DNA from: Salinigranum salinum
GTDB taxonomy: Archaea; Halobacteriota; Halobacteria; Halobacteriales; Haloferacaceae
Direction of reading: 5' to 3'
DNA length: 64,000 nt
NCBI RefSeq assembly: GCF_009176545.1
Contig: NZ_VTOJ01000003.1
Location: 1-64,000, forward strand
Part shown: positions 8,557 through 17,772 of the stretch, in pieces
Layout of the letters: each line of letters opens with the position of its first letter
Numbering within the stretch: position 1 is the first letter of the stretch
Notes under the pieces: generated by a model
Databases searched by the model: none
What the model was told of the DNA's origin: nothing
Seen by the model: the letters and a program-made list of their open reading frames with translations, nothing else
Made by a program: the position numbers and the translations under genes

Positions 8557-9247
8557 TCCAGATACCCGAATCAACGAGCAGTGGACCGTTGGCCAACTCA
8601 TCGAAGTGTTCGATCACGCCAACTTCCTGCCGTTCGACCCAAACGAGCCTCATTTCTTCTGTGATTTTTGCTCGAAAGGTGTCGCATACCGAAGCAATCC
8701 ACTCGTCGGTCACTACATCGCCGACAACGTCCTGAACACGAACCACCCGAAGTGGCGAAACGCGACGGATCCTCACAGCGAGAACCCACCGCTCGTTCCC
8801 TTGGCGTCGTACTGCGAAGACTGCACGACTCGTCTTCTCCTCTTCCCCTGCAAGGGGTTCGCTGAGGTCCGGATGCTGTTCACTCTCACTGAGGAACGCG
8901 TCATCACGACCCCGGAGGTGACAGACGTCTCGGGGCCCGAGGACGGCATCCCTTGGAATCCAAAGGAACTCTCTGAGCAGATCACAGGCATTCCGTGGGA
9001 GCAAAACGCGTTGCTTGCGGCGCTTGAGGGGGAGGATCAGTTGTGGGGTCCGGAGAACATGGTCACATTTCTTCTCTCGATCGGCAGCGGCGTGGATGTC
9101 CGTGAACTCGTCCAGTGGGACGGCTCCCTGAATCCGAAAGCACTCGGCCGAGCTCGCAAGGAATACCAGGAGTTCGTTGAGAAGATGCGACGGCACGGAT
9201 ACAGTCGTAAAGCATTCCGAGACCATGTTCGAGGAGATGATAGATAG
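8549..9247 (+). CDS. Unknown protein with paired cysteines
   Basis: This protein of ~232 residues was not recognised. Its ATG overlaps the stop of the preceding OB-fold/zinc-ribbon gene by eight bases, so the two are probably translationally coupled. CDFC near residue 39 and CEDC near residue 90 could bind one zinc ion. The C-terminal ~50 residues are basic and helical (ALGRARKEYQEFVEKMRRHG). An upstream in-frame GTG at 8522 is less likely as a start. It begins a run of three unknown genes (8549-10358) that appear to be one transcription unit. Confidence 0.6.
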   Translation: MIDPDTRINEQWTVGQLIEVFDHANFLPFDPNEPHFFCDFCSKGVAYRSNPLVGHYIADNVLNTNHPKWRNATDPHSENPPLVPLASYCEDCTTRLLLFPCKGFAEVRMLFTLTEERVITTPEVTDVSGPEDGIPWNPKELSEQITGIPWEQNALLAALEGEDQLWGPENMVTFLLSIGSGVDVRELVQWDGSLNPKALGRARKEYQEFVEKMRRHGYSRKAFRDHVRGDDR

Positions 9248-9312
9248 GGGAGCCTGGTGTGGAGCACTCGTCTCTTTGTTGGCCCCGTTGCTGGGTGGAG
9301 GACAAACAAGCG

Positions 9313-9810
9313 ATGCATATGCTGATCAGGGTTCTTACTCCTGGCCGGAGCCCCGACGACGCGCTCGGCCGTGCCAGAGGAGCCCTCGACCACCTCGTAG
9401 GGATTGGCGAGTATGCCACTCCTGTATTCGACTACTACCGAACGATGAACGATACTGCCGCCCGTTTTCGTGACCATCCTCGATACGGCCAGCTCGATGC
9501 GGTCCTCTCGCTTGAATCTGAGACGGGTCAGCAGGTGCTTGAGGATACGGTGGACGCCCAAGAACACTGGTTCGTTGACACCCTAGAGGATCTGCGAGAG
9601 AAACTCGACGTGCTTGATCCAACCGAGGTGATGACTGACGTTGATCTCGCCCGGTTCGACTGCTATCGCTTGGGCCAGTTCGCCGGTCCATCGGTCTGGG
9701 TTTACGACGAACACGGCGCCGGTCTCCGGTCCCGATCCGCTGTCGATGAATACGTCGAGCGCCACGATGATGACGAGCTCTGGATCGTCCCCGCTGACGT
9801 CCACTATTGA
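9313..9810 (+). CDS. Unknown acidic protein
   Basis: This protein of ~165 residues starts at ATG 9313, preceded by GTGGAGG about ten bases upstream. No domain was recognised. It begins with an IRVLTPGRSPDDALGRAR strand-helix segment and has a Trp/Tyr-containing C-terminal half. It lies 65 bases after the preceding unknown gene and 23 bases before the next. Confidence 0.55.
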   Translation: MHMLIRVLTPGRSPDDALGRARGALDHLVGIGEYATPVFDYYRTMNDTAARFRDHPRYGQLDAVLSLESETGQQVLEDTVDAQEHWFVDTLEDLREKLDVLDPTEVMTDVDLARFDCYRLGQFAGPSVWVYDEHGAGLRSRSAVDEYVERHDDDELWIVPADVHY

Positions 9811-9833
9811 ATCCAACTTCGACTCCCTCTTCC

Positions 9834-10358
9834 ATGAGTTTCTACGCGAATGTGACCGGCTATCTGCAGTATCGCACTGATGAACATCTTCAGGCGGCAG
9901 TTCGCCGTCTCCAGTCGGGAGGATGGCTCAATGAGCACCGGCGATGGATCCCGGAAAACGGTTGTCAGCGAGTCGTGACAGAGTCTGCTACGACTATTGA
10001 CGATGTGCATCGACTCCTCGTGATCCCGCCCGCTCTCTATCGGAATCTGGCTCGAGTCACGACCGACCTCTTCCCGGGCGTCGTTCGAGGAAAGGTGGTC
10101 ATCTCGTCGATCGATGGCTGTTTCGACGCTTGGATCGAGCGCCCGCTTCCTCGAGCAGCAACCGCGTCTCCTGGAACGTCATCACCAGTTTCCGATATCG
10201 AATGCATCGGGTTGGAAGAATACGCCCAAGGCCGAGGGCTTGGTGTCACGGAATTCGACCACGAGAAGTACGCGGAGTGGCAAGGGGAGGTTCTCCATCA
10301 GTTCCATACCGAGCACGACCCCGACGTCTTAGAGATACTGGAAGCCGGTCATAGGTGA
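9834..10358 (+). CDS. Unknown protein
   Basis: This ~174-residue protein has the start MSFYANVTGYLQYRT at ATG 9834; an upstream TTG at 9807 is less likely. It is acidic with a mixed alpha/beta pattern and no motif I recognise. It is the third of three co-directional unknown genes ahead of the TFB gene and is followed by the recurring TTTGT/CCCC/GGGG element. Confidence 0.5.
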   Translation: MSFYANVTGYLQYRTDEHLQAAVRRLQSGGWLNEHRRWIPENGCQRVVTESATTIDDVHRLLVIPPALYRNLARVTTDLFPGVVRGKVVISSIDGCFDAWIERPLPRAATASPGTSSPVSDIECIGLEEYAQGRGLGVTEFDHEKYAEWQGEVLHQFHTEHDPDVLEILEAGHR

Positions 10359-10425
10359 GTCACGTCCGCCGACATCCACTTCTGCGGGGAGCTAGTCGCC
10401 CGACTCTCGCATAGAGTTCGCGAAC

Positions 10426-10453
10426 GGTTTGTGGATCCCCACTCGGTGTGGGG
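10426..10453 (+). promoter_or_regulatory. TTTGT / CCCC / GGGG intergenic element, copy 2
   Basis: GGTTTGT is followed by CCCC at 10437-10440 and GGGG at 10450-10453; the arms CCCCAC/GTGGGG can pair. It lies 36 bases before the TFB start and 68 bases after the previous gene. Confidence 0.6.
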
Positions 10454-10488
10454 TCCGACCTAGCTTTTCGGCTCCCCGGGACTGTCAC

Positions 10489-11475
10489 ATGTCCGATTCA
10501 GACTCAGTCACCACGAGCACTGCCGATGTCGAGACCGAGGTTAGCGACCAGTGTTACACGTGCCCCGAATGCGCGACGACCAATAGTGTGGTTGTCGACG
10601 CGAGCACGGCTGAAACCTACTGTACGCAGTGTGGGCTCGTTCTCGCTGATTCCCGCCTCGATCGAGGACCGGAATGGCTTGCAGTGAACGCCGAATCCGA
10701 ACGCCGGGTTGGGGGACCGTTAACCGATCTCCGCCACGACCGTGGTCTCTCCGCTGAAATCGGATATCGAGTCGATGGTCGTGGGAACACGCTCCCGGGT
10801 GGGAAACAACGCCAATTTACCCGCCTCCGACGATGGAACGCCCAGGCGAAATTCGAATCGACACAGGATCAGAATCTTGCACGGGGACTCGGCGAAATCC
10901 AGCGCATTGCGAGTTCGCTTGATCTCCCCGACTCGGTTCAGAACCGTGCTGGTCGGCTCTTCCGCGAGGCCGTCCACGCGGGTCTTCTCACGGGCCGCTC
11001 GGTCGAAGCCATCGCGACCGCGAGTGTCTACGCTGCCTGTCGGCTCCGCCGTCTCCCGTGGTTCTTCGAGGAGGTCGCTGAACGTGCTCGCGTCGACGAG
11101 CCTCGCGTTCGCGCCGGGTACAAGGTCCTCAATCGTGAACTCGATCTCGCTGCCCCACCGCCACTTCCTCGAGATTTTCTGCCTCGCCTCGCCTCAGAGA
11201 CTGGGGTCTCAACGGAGGTCGAACAGTACGCTCGGACGCTTCTGGATCTACCAGCGGTGGCAGCGCTCGCCAACGGTCGTAAACCCGGCTGTGTCGCTGC
11301 TGGGTGTCTCTATTATGCGGCCCGCGAACTCATGGGGTACGGGGCGGTCACGCAGGACCAGTTGGCGGCCACAGCTCGGGTGAGCACGCCAAGTCTTAGA
11401 ACGATGTGGCGAACCCTCACCGACCTTGCAGCCGAAGATGACGTCTCGTTTCCGTCACCGTCGGAGTTCGACTAG
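10489..11475 (+). CDS. tfb: Transcription initiation factor TFB
   Basis: This is archaeal TFB, the TFIIB homologue that recruits RNA polymerase to TBP-bound promoters. In 328 residues it has an N-terminal zinc ribbon with CPEC and CTQCG near residues 22-50, a B-finger/reader stretch (GPEWLAV), and two cyclin repeats (about 110-205 and 215-310, the first containing ATASVYAACRL and the second AAGCLYYAARE). The ATG at 10489 is chosen because the zinc ribbon begins just after it; an in-frame start at 10429 lies before the regulatory element. Haloarchaea keep many TFB paralogs, and this accessory copy could direct transcription of the element's own genes. That link is inference. Confidence 0.93.
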   Translation: MSDSDSVTTSTADVETEVSDQCYTCPECATTNSVVVDASTAETYCTQCGLVLADSRLDRGPEWLAVNAESERRVGGPLTDLRHDRGLSAEIGYRVDGRGNTLPGGKQRQFTRLRRWNAQAKFESTQDQNLARGLGEIQRIASSLDLPDSVQNRAGRLFREAVHAGLLTGRSVEAIATASVYAACRLRRLPWFFEEVAERARVDEPRVRAGYKVLNRELDLAAPPPLPRDFLPRLASETGVSTEVEQYARTLLDLPAVAALANGRKPGCVAAGCLYYAARELMGYGAVTQDQLAATARVSTPSLRTMWRTLTDLAAEDDVSFPSPSEFD

Positions 11476-11552
11476 ATCGCGTACGCAGATGCAACCTCGA
11501 AGGTGTATTCGAGGAGAGTAGGTTACTGACCGAGCCCTCGCGTCCGCTCGTC

Positions 11553-11580
11553 GTTTTGTCTTCCCCGATTCGGCGGGGGA
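11553..11580 (+). promoter_or_regulatory. TTTGT / CCCC / GGGG intergenic element, copy 3
   Basis: TTTTGT is followed by TTCCCC and then GGGGGA, so the arms TCCCC/GGGGA can pair. It lies 77 bases after the TFB stop and 80 bases before the next start. Confidence 0.6.
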
Positions 11581-11660
11581 AAACCTGGAGGGTGAACTGT
11601 CCTCCGGTGATCCTCCTTCCAGACTCGCCTCGAATACCGCAACCAGTCATTCACACCATT

Positions 11661-11927
11661 ATGGGAAGCCTCTCTCGTAACCGTGCATGGGCACGTCTTC
11701 AGACAGCGCTCGAACAGCGTCTTGAACAGGCCGCAACTCAAGCCGACCGGGCAACCGTCTACCAAGATGTGGTTGACCGCCTCGTTCGGATCGCTTCTGA
11801 CGAGGTGGAACTCGATCGCATTGCTCGGGAGATAGCGGTTTCACCGGCTACAATCCCGTTTCCTCACGACGGTACGCCCTCTCCGATCGAACCGTCGATG
11901 AAACACTTACGAGAGGGAATTCGATGA
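11661..11927 (+). CDS. Small helical protein of unknown function
   Basis: This 88-residue protein starts at ATG 11661 (MGSLSRNRAWARL). An upstream in-frame start would run through the C-rich/G-rich element and add non-acidic sequence. It is mostly helical, with heptad-like ALEQRLEQAATQADRAT and a DEVELDRIAREIAVS segment that could be half of a helix-turn-helix. Its stop overlaps the start of the next gene (ATGA), so the two are coupled. Confidence 0.55.
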   Translation: MGSLSRNRAWARLQTALEQRLEQAATQADRATVYQDVVDRLVRIASDEVELDRIAREIAVSPATIPFPHDGTPSPIEPSMKHLREGIR

Positions 11928-12163
11928 CGACTGACGCTGGTGGGTTCGAGCCAACTATCGATCTACACACTGCCGACTGGCGGCCGGGCGATCCCTGTCC
12001 GAACTGTGGGCATAGTGCCGTTCATGCTATCGTCCGTGCGGGAGTTCGATTCCACGAAACTGGGGGCTGGGACTTCGACGAAACCCTCGCAGTGTACGAG
12101 GCCTTCTGCCCGGCTTGCGACTGGCTCCCGCCAGTCATCGATACCGAATCTCCGGTCGCATAG
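11924..12163 (+). CDS. Small zinc-ribbon protein
   Basis: This 79-residue protein has CPNCGHSA near residue 25 and CPACDW near residue 63, the spacing of a four-cysteine zinc ribbon. Aromatic and acidic residues lie between the two halves. It is translationally coupled to the helical gene before it by a four-base overlap. Such proteins in haloarchaea often bind nucleic acid or another protein; no specific role is visible. Confidence 0.6.
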   Translation: MTTDAGGFEPTIDLHTADWRPGDPCPNCGHSAVHAIVRAGVRFHETGGWDFDETLAVYEAFCPACDWLPPVIDTESPVA

Positions 12164-12228
12164 ACGAGTACCGTCGTCGTAGGCGATTGAAGAATCAGTC
12201 AGGACGGAATCGAGTGGAGCACTCGATC

Positions 12229-12256
12229 AGTTTCTCAGTCCCCACACGGTGAGGGG
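12229..12256 (+). promoter_or_regulatory. TTTGT-like / CCCC / GGGG intergenic element, copy 4
   Basis: TTTCT (one change from TTTGT) is followed by CCCC at 12240-12243 and GGGG at 12253-12256, 100 bases before the PCNA start. Confidence 0.55.
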
Positions 12257-12356
12257 CGATCGAGATGTCCACCCTACACTACACGACGGAGTGTCGGTAC
12301 AATCTGTGCCGTACCTCCTCACGCGTCGGCTCACAAACCACCAGTTATCAGCCACC

Positions 12357-13358
12357 ATGAGTACAGATACCGACGGTAAAGACACACGAACCGACACCGA
12401 ATCGGCGATGGAGCCCGATCCCGAGGCGGACTCGGAACCAGATTCCGGAGAAGAGACCGAAACTACCTCGACTTCCGGGACACCAGACCCTGACCCCGAT
12501 GACACGCCAGCTGATGTCTCCGACTCAGAGCAGACCTCGGACTCTAGTACGTCGTCTGAATCCAACGACGAGGAATCAACAGACTCGGATACTGAAGCTA
12601 CGGCTCCTCCGGAACAATTCCGGGCAGCTATCCAAGGTGGGGAACTCAAGACCGTTCTCAAGACCCTGAGTGCGATCGTCGACGAGACCCGGATTCATAT
12701 CAACGAGAACGGACTCCGAATGCGAGCGGTCGATCCAGCGAACGTCGCGATGGACGATATCGAACTCGAAGCAGCTGCGTTCGAGTCCTATGATGCCAGC
12801 CCCGGTCTCCTCGGAGTAAATCTCGACCGCTTCTCCAAGGTGGTGAAGATGGCCAACAAGACGGATTTAGTCCAGCTCTGGTTCGATACATCGACGTTCA
12901 AACTCGTCGTTTACATCGATGGCCTCGAATTCACCATGGCGTGTCTGGATCCGCAGACGATTCGCTCGGAACCGACGCTTCCGGAACTGGATCTCCCCGC
13001 CGGCGTGACGATTTCACGTGAGGCTCTCAACCGGGGGATCAAGGCCGCCGATATGGTCTCTGACCACATCGGCATCGAGATGGTTGAGGACGAGGGTCGG
13101 CTCTCGATCGATGCAGAGGGTGATACCGACAACGTTCGTCTTGACCTCCAAGACGACGACCTTCAGTCGGTGACGCTTGCTGATGCGCGATCGGTTTTCA
13201 GCCTCGATTATCTGAAGGACCTCGTCCGAACGATGCCCAGGGGAGTCGATGTCTCGTTGCGGTTCGGGTCCGACTTTCCGCTCATCATGGACTACGAGAT
13301 CGCCGACGGAGACGGGCACGTGACGCGAATGCTTGCCCCACGTATCCAGACCGACTGA
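12357..13358 (+). CDS. pcn: PCNA sliding clamp with acidic N-terminal extension
   Basis: This is the DNA polymerase sliding clamp. The C-terminal ~247 residues are a full PCNA with FRAAIQGGELKTVLKTLSAI, ENGLRMRAVDPANVAM, DLDLP-like LPELDLPAGV, and the C-terminal FPLIMDYEIADGDG and LAPRI strands. Before it lies an extension of about 85 residues made almost only of Asp, Glu, Ser, Thr and Pro, which ordinary archaeal PCNA lacks. The start is ATG 12357, preceded by the recurring regulatory element. An element-encoded clamp next to TFB, RPA-like proteins and a B-family polymerase suggests partial replication autonomy. The extension may alter loading or partner choice, which is untested. Confidence 0.93.
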   Translation: MSTDTDGKDTRTDTESAMEPDPEADSEPDSGEETETTSTSGTPDPDPDDTPADVSDSEQTSDSSTSSESNDEESTDSDTEATAPPEQFRAAIQGGELKTVLKTLSAIVDETRIHINENGLRMRAVDPANVAMDDIELEAAAFESYDASPGLLGVNLDRFSKVVKMANKTDLVQLWFDTSTFKLVVYIDGLEFTMACLDPQTIRSEPTLPELDLPAGVTISREALNRGIKAADMVSDHIGIEMVEDEGRLSIDAEGDTDNVRLDLQDDDLQSVTLADARSVFSLDYLKDLVRTMPRGVDVSLRFGSDFPLIMDYEIADGDGHVTRMLAPRIQTD

Positions 13359-13447
13359 TTCTCTTCATACGGTTGGATAGACCTCACGCAGTCGGCGACC
13401 TCCGACTCATACGCGACTGACGCTTCATTACCACAGGCTCACCACAC

Positions 13448-14350
13448 ATGCCATCGAAGACAGATTACGAACGGAAAACGAAGTACAAGACCAACACGTA
13501 TCGGGGCGAGCGAGGCCTCGGTGGAAACATCGTCTACGCCGGCGATACTCTCCTCGATAAGCACCTGTTCGTTCACTCAGTAGCCCCAGGAGGCTTCGAC
13601 TGGGGACCCGACGCAGACGATGACCGAGCCTGCCAACTCGCCATCGCACTACTTGCCCCACTGACGGGCGTCGATGACGCGATCGAGAACTACCACATCT
13701 TCGCGACGAACTTCGTGAAACGCGACCTCTCCGGTGATTCATGGGAGATCAAACAGAGAGTCATACGGAAGCCGGCTCATCTGGAACGCCATCTCGACCG
13801 CGAGTATCCAGAGAACACCGCACCAAGTCCGGAGGATGTTCCCGCTCTCGATGATCCTGGCCTCGACCTCGACGGAATAACGTACGCTGAGGAGCTTGCG
13901 CTCGCCGAGAAGTACAAAGATGTCCTCTGGACCCGTGGGAATCGTCGGGATAATCTCCGACGTCTGCAGGCTATCTGGAGCGGGCAGGAGGATCCGAGCG
14001 ACGATCCGGTGAGTCGCTCAGACATTTATCACATGATCAGCAACGTCTCGTCGACTGCTCGTCGGACTCTTAGTAAGCAGTTCGATACGATGGGTGAGCT
14101 CGCTGGCTGGGTGGTTTACGGGCGAAACCACGCTCGGCTGGACGGGGTCAGCTCGACCGCTGCGGGCCACATTCGAGATTCCCGAGACGAGTTCATCCGG
14201 TATTTCGGTGGCGAGGAGTACATCCCCGAACACGACGACGGCAACCTCTCGCTCGATTCTGCGTTCGAAGGGTCCGTCGATGCGGAGCAGCAGACGCTAT
14301 CCACCCAGATGGATTCCGACGAAGAGGCGTCTGATACGATCCACTCCTGA
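13448..14350 (+). CDS. DUF6166-like protein
   Basis: This is a 300-residue protein. Residues ~15-95 resemble DUF6166: a YRGERG start, HSVAPGGFDWGPDADD, then ACQLAIALLAP and YHIFATNFV. This fold is common on plasmids and phages but has no known activity. The C-terminal ~200 residues are unrelated: an acidic linker, a charged helix (LWTRGNRRDNLRRL) and an RTLSKQFDTMGELAGWV segment. It lies 90 bases after PCNA with no C-rich/G-rich element between them, so it may share the PCNA transcript. Confidence 0.6.
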   Translation: MPSKTDYERKTKYKTNTYRGERGLGGNIVYAGDTLLDKHLFVHSVAPGGFDWGPDADDDRACQLAIALLAPLTGVDDAIENYHIFATNFVKRDLSGDSWEIKQRVIRKPAHLERHLDREYPENTAPSPEDVPALDDPGLDLDGITYAEELALAEKYKDVLWTRGNRRDNLRRLQAIWSGQEDPSDDPVSRSDIYHMISNVSSTARRTLSKQFDTMGELAGWVVYGRNHARLDGVSSTAAGHIRDSRDEFIRYFGGEEYIPEHDDGNLSLDSAFEGSVDAEQQTLSTQMDSDEEASDTIHS

Positions 14351-14364
14351 CCGTCTCATTAGAT

Positions 14365-14392
14365 GGTTTGTCTTCCCCGGAGCACCGAGGGG
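14365..14392 (+). promoter_or_regulatory. TTTGT / CCCC / GGGG intergenic element, copy 5
   Basis: GGTTTGTCTTCCCC is followed after ten bases by GGGG. It begins 15 bases after the DUF6166-like stop and ends 57 bases before the next start. Confidence 0.6.
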
Positions 14393-14449
14393 TGACGATT
14401 TTCGACCATCGTGGATCGGCCCCAGTCGCAGCCCCATTCTCACACCCAG

Positions 14450-16021
14450 ATGAGCTCCACCATGTCCAACAAGCAATCAGATGAACAGATCGACGCCGCC
14501 CACTCGAATCAGGTGGAGGCATCGAGTTTACCCGACAGGGACGCTACCCCACAGGGAGAGACTGACCGAACAGGGACAGCAGGCCAGGTCCCTGTCGCTG
14601 ATCTGCTCAAGCAGGAAGCGATGCTTCCATTTGCCGGGCTCATGCCTCAAGACCCGCGTGAGTACCCGGAAGAAGTGTCTCCCGGCGGGCAGTACTTTTC
14701 AGGGACACCCCGATCGTTCAAGGAGGTAATCCAGATCCTCCCTCAAGCTTCCGACGGAGAACTGTGGGCAACCAACGAATTCGTCGACACTGCGGGGGCC
14801 GTCGATATCGAGGCAATTCGAAATGTTGAGGGACTCGATGTCGACGGACTCGAGTCGCAGACCGGCCAGTCACTGACCGACCTCGCTACATCAGCTGATT
14901 CGGAACCCATTGTTCGTGTTCATGACCACAAGGACATCGTCGACCAGCGCCGGAAAGCTCTCAACGCGCTCGGCTACGACGTTCAGTTCCGCTGGCAAAT
15001 CGCCTCGGACTCCTACGCTATCATCAATCCGCAGCAGGCGTATCTCCCGATAATCAACGCTCTCCAGCGACGCGGCGCGACTGACGCGTTTGGATGGGCC
15101 TCGTATCGAGACTGGGGCGGGCTTCTGAAGATGGCCGTCATCTGTCCGAGTCTCCGGCACGTCGTTGCTGGGGCGGCTGAGACGTCCGACAGCGGGGATG
15201 ACGTCGACGAGACGGCTGGACTCACTCACGTAGCTTCTGACGGCGAGGCGGCCGATGAGAGCGTGCAGGAGGAACTGGTCGTCTATGGGGGGTTCCAGAC
15301 CGGGTACGATTTCCGTGGGACGCAGACGCTCTGGGCGCGACCGATTCTGTTCTTCCCCGACTCCGGGACGATCATTCCCGATACGGGTGAGCGCTACACG
15401 CGACGCCACTACGGGAAGGCAACCGATGCGCTGCACGAACAGAAGAACGACCGTGTTCCGATCAACGAGTGGTGGAAGGCGATCTACGATGACGTCGATC
15501 TACGAATGATCGATGTAGACCAGGCGATCTGCAAGACACGGGCAATCGCCTACGACTTCGAGGCACTCCCATTCTCCCTGGTGGAATGCTATCAGTTCTG
15601 GGGTGTGGCAGCGAAATACGCTGAACGGGCAGCCGACCGTGCCTCCGCGCTGGCGACACCGCATACCTGTCCTACCGTCTTCAACGTACAGTTGTCGCTC
15701 CTCATTGCGTTACTCGATGAGTACGACGGTTCGATAGCCTCGGATCGGTATCAGGAGTATCTGGAGATTGCTGGCGAGCTGTTCCGGACACCGTCGATGA
15801 TGATTCAGTTGGCGGTGAAGGAGTACGACCGGCAGGTCGGCGACGAGAGCAAACGGATGCTTCCCGATGATCAGCAGACTCTGTCGGATGCTCTTGAGGA
15901 CATCGTGGATATCCCGGGGATAGACGTCGACACGGAAATCGACCTCTCCGATCCGGCGGCACAGAGACTCCAAGACAAGGTCCAGCGCACCCTCAGCGAT
16001 ATTTCGGGATCGGGCGAGTAG
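14450..16021 (+). CDS. Plasmid-associated protein, tentatively DUF932-like
   Basis: This is a protein of ~523 residues; the start is ATG 14450 or ATG 14462. An acidic N-terminus is followed by a region (about 165-330) with FRWQIASDSYAIINPQQAYLP and later YGGFQTGYDF and RRHYGKATDALHEQ. This distantly recalls the DUF932 plasmid/phage family, whose function is unknown. The C-terminal third is helical. It sits directly before the MoxR-like gene, with the recurring element on each side, so it may belong to the same MoxR/VWA system. The family call is weak; the gene itself is clear. Confidence 0.55.
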   Translation: MSSTMSNKQSDEQIDAAHSNQVEASSLPDRDATPQGETDRTGTAGQVPVADLLKQEAMLPFAGLMPQDPREYPEEVSPGGQYFSGTPRSFKEVIQILPQASDGELWATNEFVDTAGAVDIEAIRNVEGLDVDGLESQTGQSLTDLATSADSEPIVRVHDHKDIVDQRRKALNALGYDVQFRWQIASDSYAIINPQQAYLPIINALQRRGATDAFGWASYRDWGGLLKMAVICPSLRHVVAGAAETSDSGDDVDETAGLTHVASDGEAADESVQEELVVYGGFQTGYDFRGTQTLWARPILFFPDSGTIIPDTGERYTRRHYGKATDALHEQKNDRVPINEWWKAIYDDVDLRMIDVDQAICKTRAIAYDFEALPFSLVECYQFWGVAAKYAERAADRASALATPHTCPTVFNVQLSLLIALLDEYDGSIASDRYQEYLEIAGELFRTPSMMIQLAVKEYDRQVGDESKRMLPDDQQTLSDALEDIVDIPGIDVDTEIDLSDPAAQRLQDKVQRTLSDISGSGE

Positions 16022-16039
16022 CACCGACCATCGGACTTC

Positions 16040-16070
16040 GGTTTTTCTCTCCCGACAAGGGTGAGGAGGG
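16040..16070 (+). promoter_or_regulatory. TTTGT-like C-rich/G-rich element, copy 6
   Basis: GGTTTTTCTCTCCC is followed by GGGTGAGGAGGG, with pairable CTCCC/GGAG arms. It lies 18 bases after the previous stop and 36 bases before the MoxR-like start. Confidence 0.5.
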
Positions 16071-16105
16071 AGTGGGTACCCCCCGATCTCCCCCTGTGAG
16101 TTCTC

Positions 16106-17725
16106 ATGTCATCGTCACACTCGAACGGACCAGACGGCACCGATTCTGGGGAGCCCTTGAGCAATCAGGCTGTTCTCAGTCACCTCGTGCATCGCCTCTT
16201 GCAGCAGGAAGGCGGGAGCATTCCCCTTGAGCGGGTAACTCTCCGGGTCTCTGACTTCGCTGATATCGGCGAACAGGAGGCAGCAGACCTCATTGACGAG
16301 GGTTCCGACGCAGGAATTTATACTCTGGACAGAGGGTCCAGTGGAAGCGGACTCATCGTTGGAGCGACGCCGCAGGGTCCTGAGCCCGACGTGATCACCG
16401 AATCGTTCGGACCTGCGTCGTCAGAGGGAACCGCCGACTTTCGGGTGATTAGCGTCGTGACGGACTCGATTAACGACGCACTCCACGAAGCAGATATCAC
16501 GGACTTCACGCAACTGGCCGACGCCGAGATCGATGAGATCACGGGGTTGACTGGAACGCTTACTGAATCCCGAGCTGAAGCACTTCTCGAAGAGGCCGCT
16601 ACCCACATTCCTGTTGGAACGTCCCTTGCTCGTGCCGCTGCGCAGCGCTACACTCGGCGCGTCGATGACCAAGGGCGGGGTGTGGCCCGAGTCGTCGATC
16701 TGGCTGTGGCTGACGAGCCGGTCGGCGAACCGCTCTATCGGAGCAAGGACTGGTCCGCCGATGATCTTCGGGGAATGTACGTCTCTGATGTCGGACGGAA
16801 CGCCTCGGAGCCGGTCCCGACGGGGTTGCATATCCTCGATGATCCAGACCATCCCGATGTCCCGAAAGCTGCCACCCACCCCGACGCGGGAGACGATGCC
16901 CTCCCGGTCGACGAGCAGGGTGAGGTAATTGCACCGGCTGTGCCAATCGAGCCTCGATTGCAGCTCCCAATCGACGAACTTCTTGCAAAGAAACTCTCGA
17001 GGGGTCTCGTTCCAGTCCGGATCGTGGGTCCTCGAGGCTCGGGGAAGAATTACCTGCTGAAGTATCTCTGCTACCGGACGAACCGTGGATACGTCTCGAT
17101 TGACTGCGATGCTGCGACCCATACTGAGGACCTCTTTGGGCCGCTCACGCCCAACGAAAACGGAATCATCGTCCCCCGCAACGGTGCCGTCAAACAGGGA
17201 CTTCTTAACGGGAGTGTCGTCGTACTCAACGAGTTCCCGGTGATGCGGGCAGGAGCAGCGATGGCGCTTCACAGGCTACTCAACGAAGGGAAACTCCTCA
17301 TCAAAGCACACGGTGAGATCGTCGAACCCCACCCGTCGGCCCGGATCGTCATTACGATGAATCCACCGACTCGTGAATATCGCGATTCCGAACCGATGAA
17401 CTCTGCTACTCGCGGTCGGTTCCGTGCGTTCGAGCAGCCCTATATCCAGGACATCGAAGAGGAGGTCGACACGTTAGATCGACAAGTGAACACGTCGAAG
17501 CAGGTCATTGACCGTGCTGCTCTTAGAAAGATCGTCCAATTCGCGCATCAGACTCGGCAGAACGAGTCTTGGCCGACTCTCAGTACTCGGAACCTGACGA
17601 TACTGTGTGAACATATCGAAGACGGGGCGTCGCCCAAAGCCGCGGTGAAAAACGAACTATGGGCGGTTACTGAGCCAAACCAGTATCCTGAGGACTGCTA
17701 CGAGACACTGAATGACTATCTATGA
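16106..17725 (+). CDS. MoxR-like AAA+ ATPase with helix-hairpin-helix region
   Basis: This is a 539-residue AAA+ protein. A helix-hairpin-helix-like segment lies near residues 125-170. The AAA+ module spans ~290-500 with a P-loop, a long MoxR/dynein-type insert (MALHRLLNEGKLL), a sensor-1 region (IVITMNPPTREY) and an arginine-finger region (SATRGRFRAF). Two key positions are changed: the Walker A Ser/Thr is Asn (GPRGSGKNYL) and the Walker B Asp is Asn (VVVLNEF), so hydrolysis may be weak or absent. MoxR proteins act as chaperones with VWA partners. The expected VWA gene is at 22528-25389, separated by the HerA cassette. Confidence 0.8.
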   Translation: MSSSHSNGPDGTDSGEPLSNQAVLSHLVHRLLQQEGGSIPLERVTLRVSDFADIGEQEAADLIDEGSDAGIYTLDRGSSGSGLIVGATPQGPEPDVITESFGPASSEGTADFRVISVVTDSINDALHEADITDFTQLADAEIDEITGLTGTLTESRAEALLEEAATHIPVGTSLARAAAQRYTRRVDDQGRGVARVVDLAVADEPVGEPLYRSKDWSADDLRGMYVSDVGRNASEPVPTGLHILDDPDHPDVPKAATHPDAGDDALPVDEQGEVIAPAVPIEPRLQLPIDELLAKKLSRGLVPVRIVGPRGSGKNYLLKYLCYRTNRGYVSIDCDAATHTEDLFGPLTPNENGIIVPRNGAVKQGLLNGSVVVLNEFPVMRAGAAMALHRLLNEGKLLIKAHGEIVEPHPSARIVITMNPPTREYRDSEPMNSATRGRFRAFEQPYIQDIEEEVDTLDRQVNTSKQVIDRAALRKIVQFAHQTRQNESWPTLSTRNLTILCEHIEDGASPKAAVKNELWAVTEPNQYPEDCYETLNDYL

Positions 17726-17734
17726 CCCTCCCGT

Positions 17735-17772
17735 TTCCGTATATATCTGTATTATATCTTCGGAATACGGAA
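17735..17772. terminator. Inverted repeat after the MoxR-like gene
   Basis: Arms TTCCGTAT (17735-17742) and ATACGGAA (17765-17772) flank an AT-rich loop ten bases after the MoxR-like stop. It marks the left edge of the AT-rich stretch preceding the HerA cassette. It could be a terminator or an operator. Confidence 0.4.
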
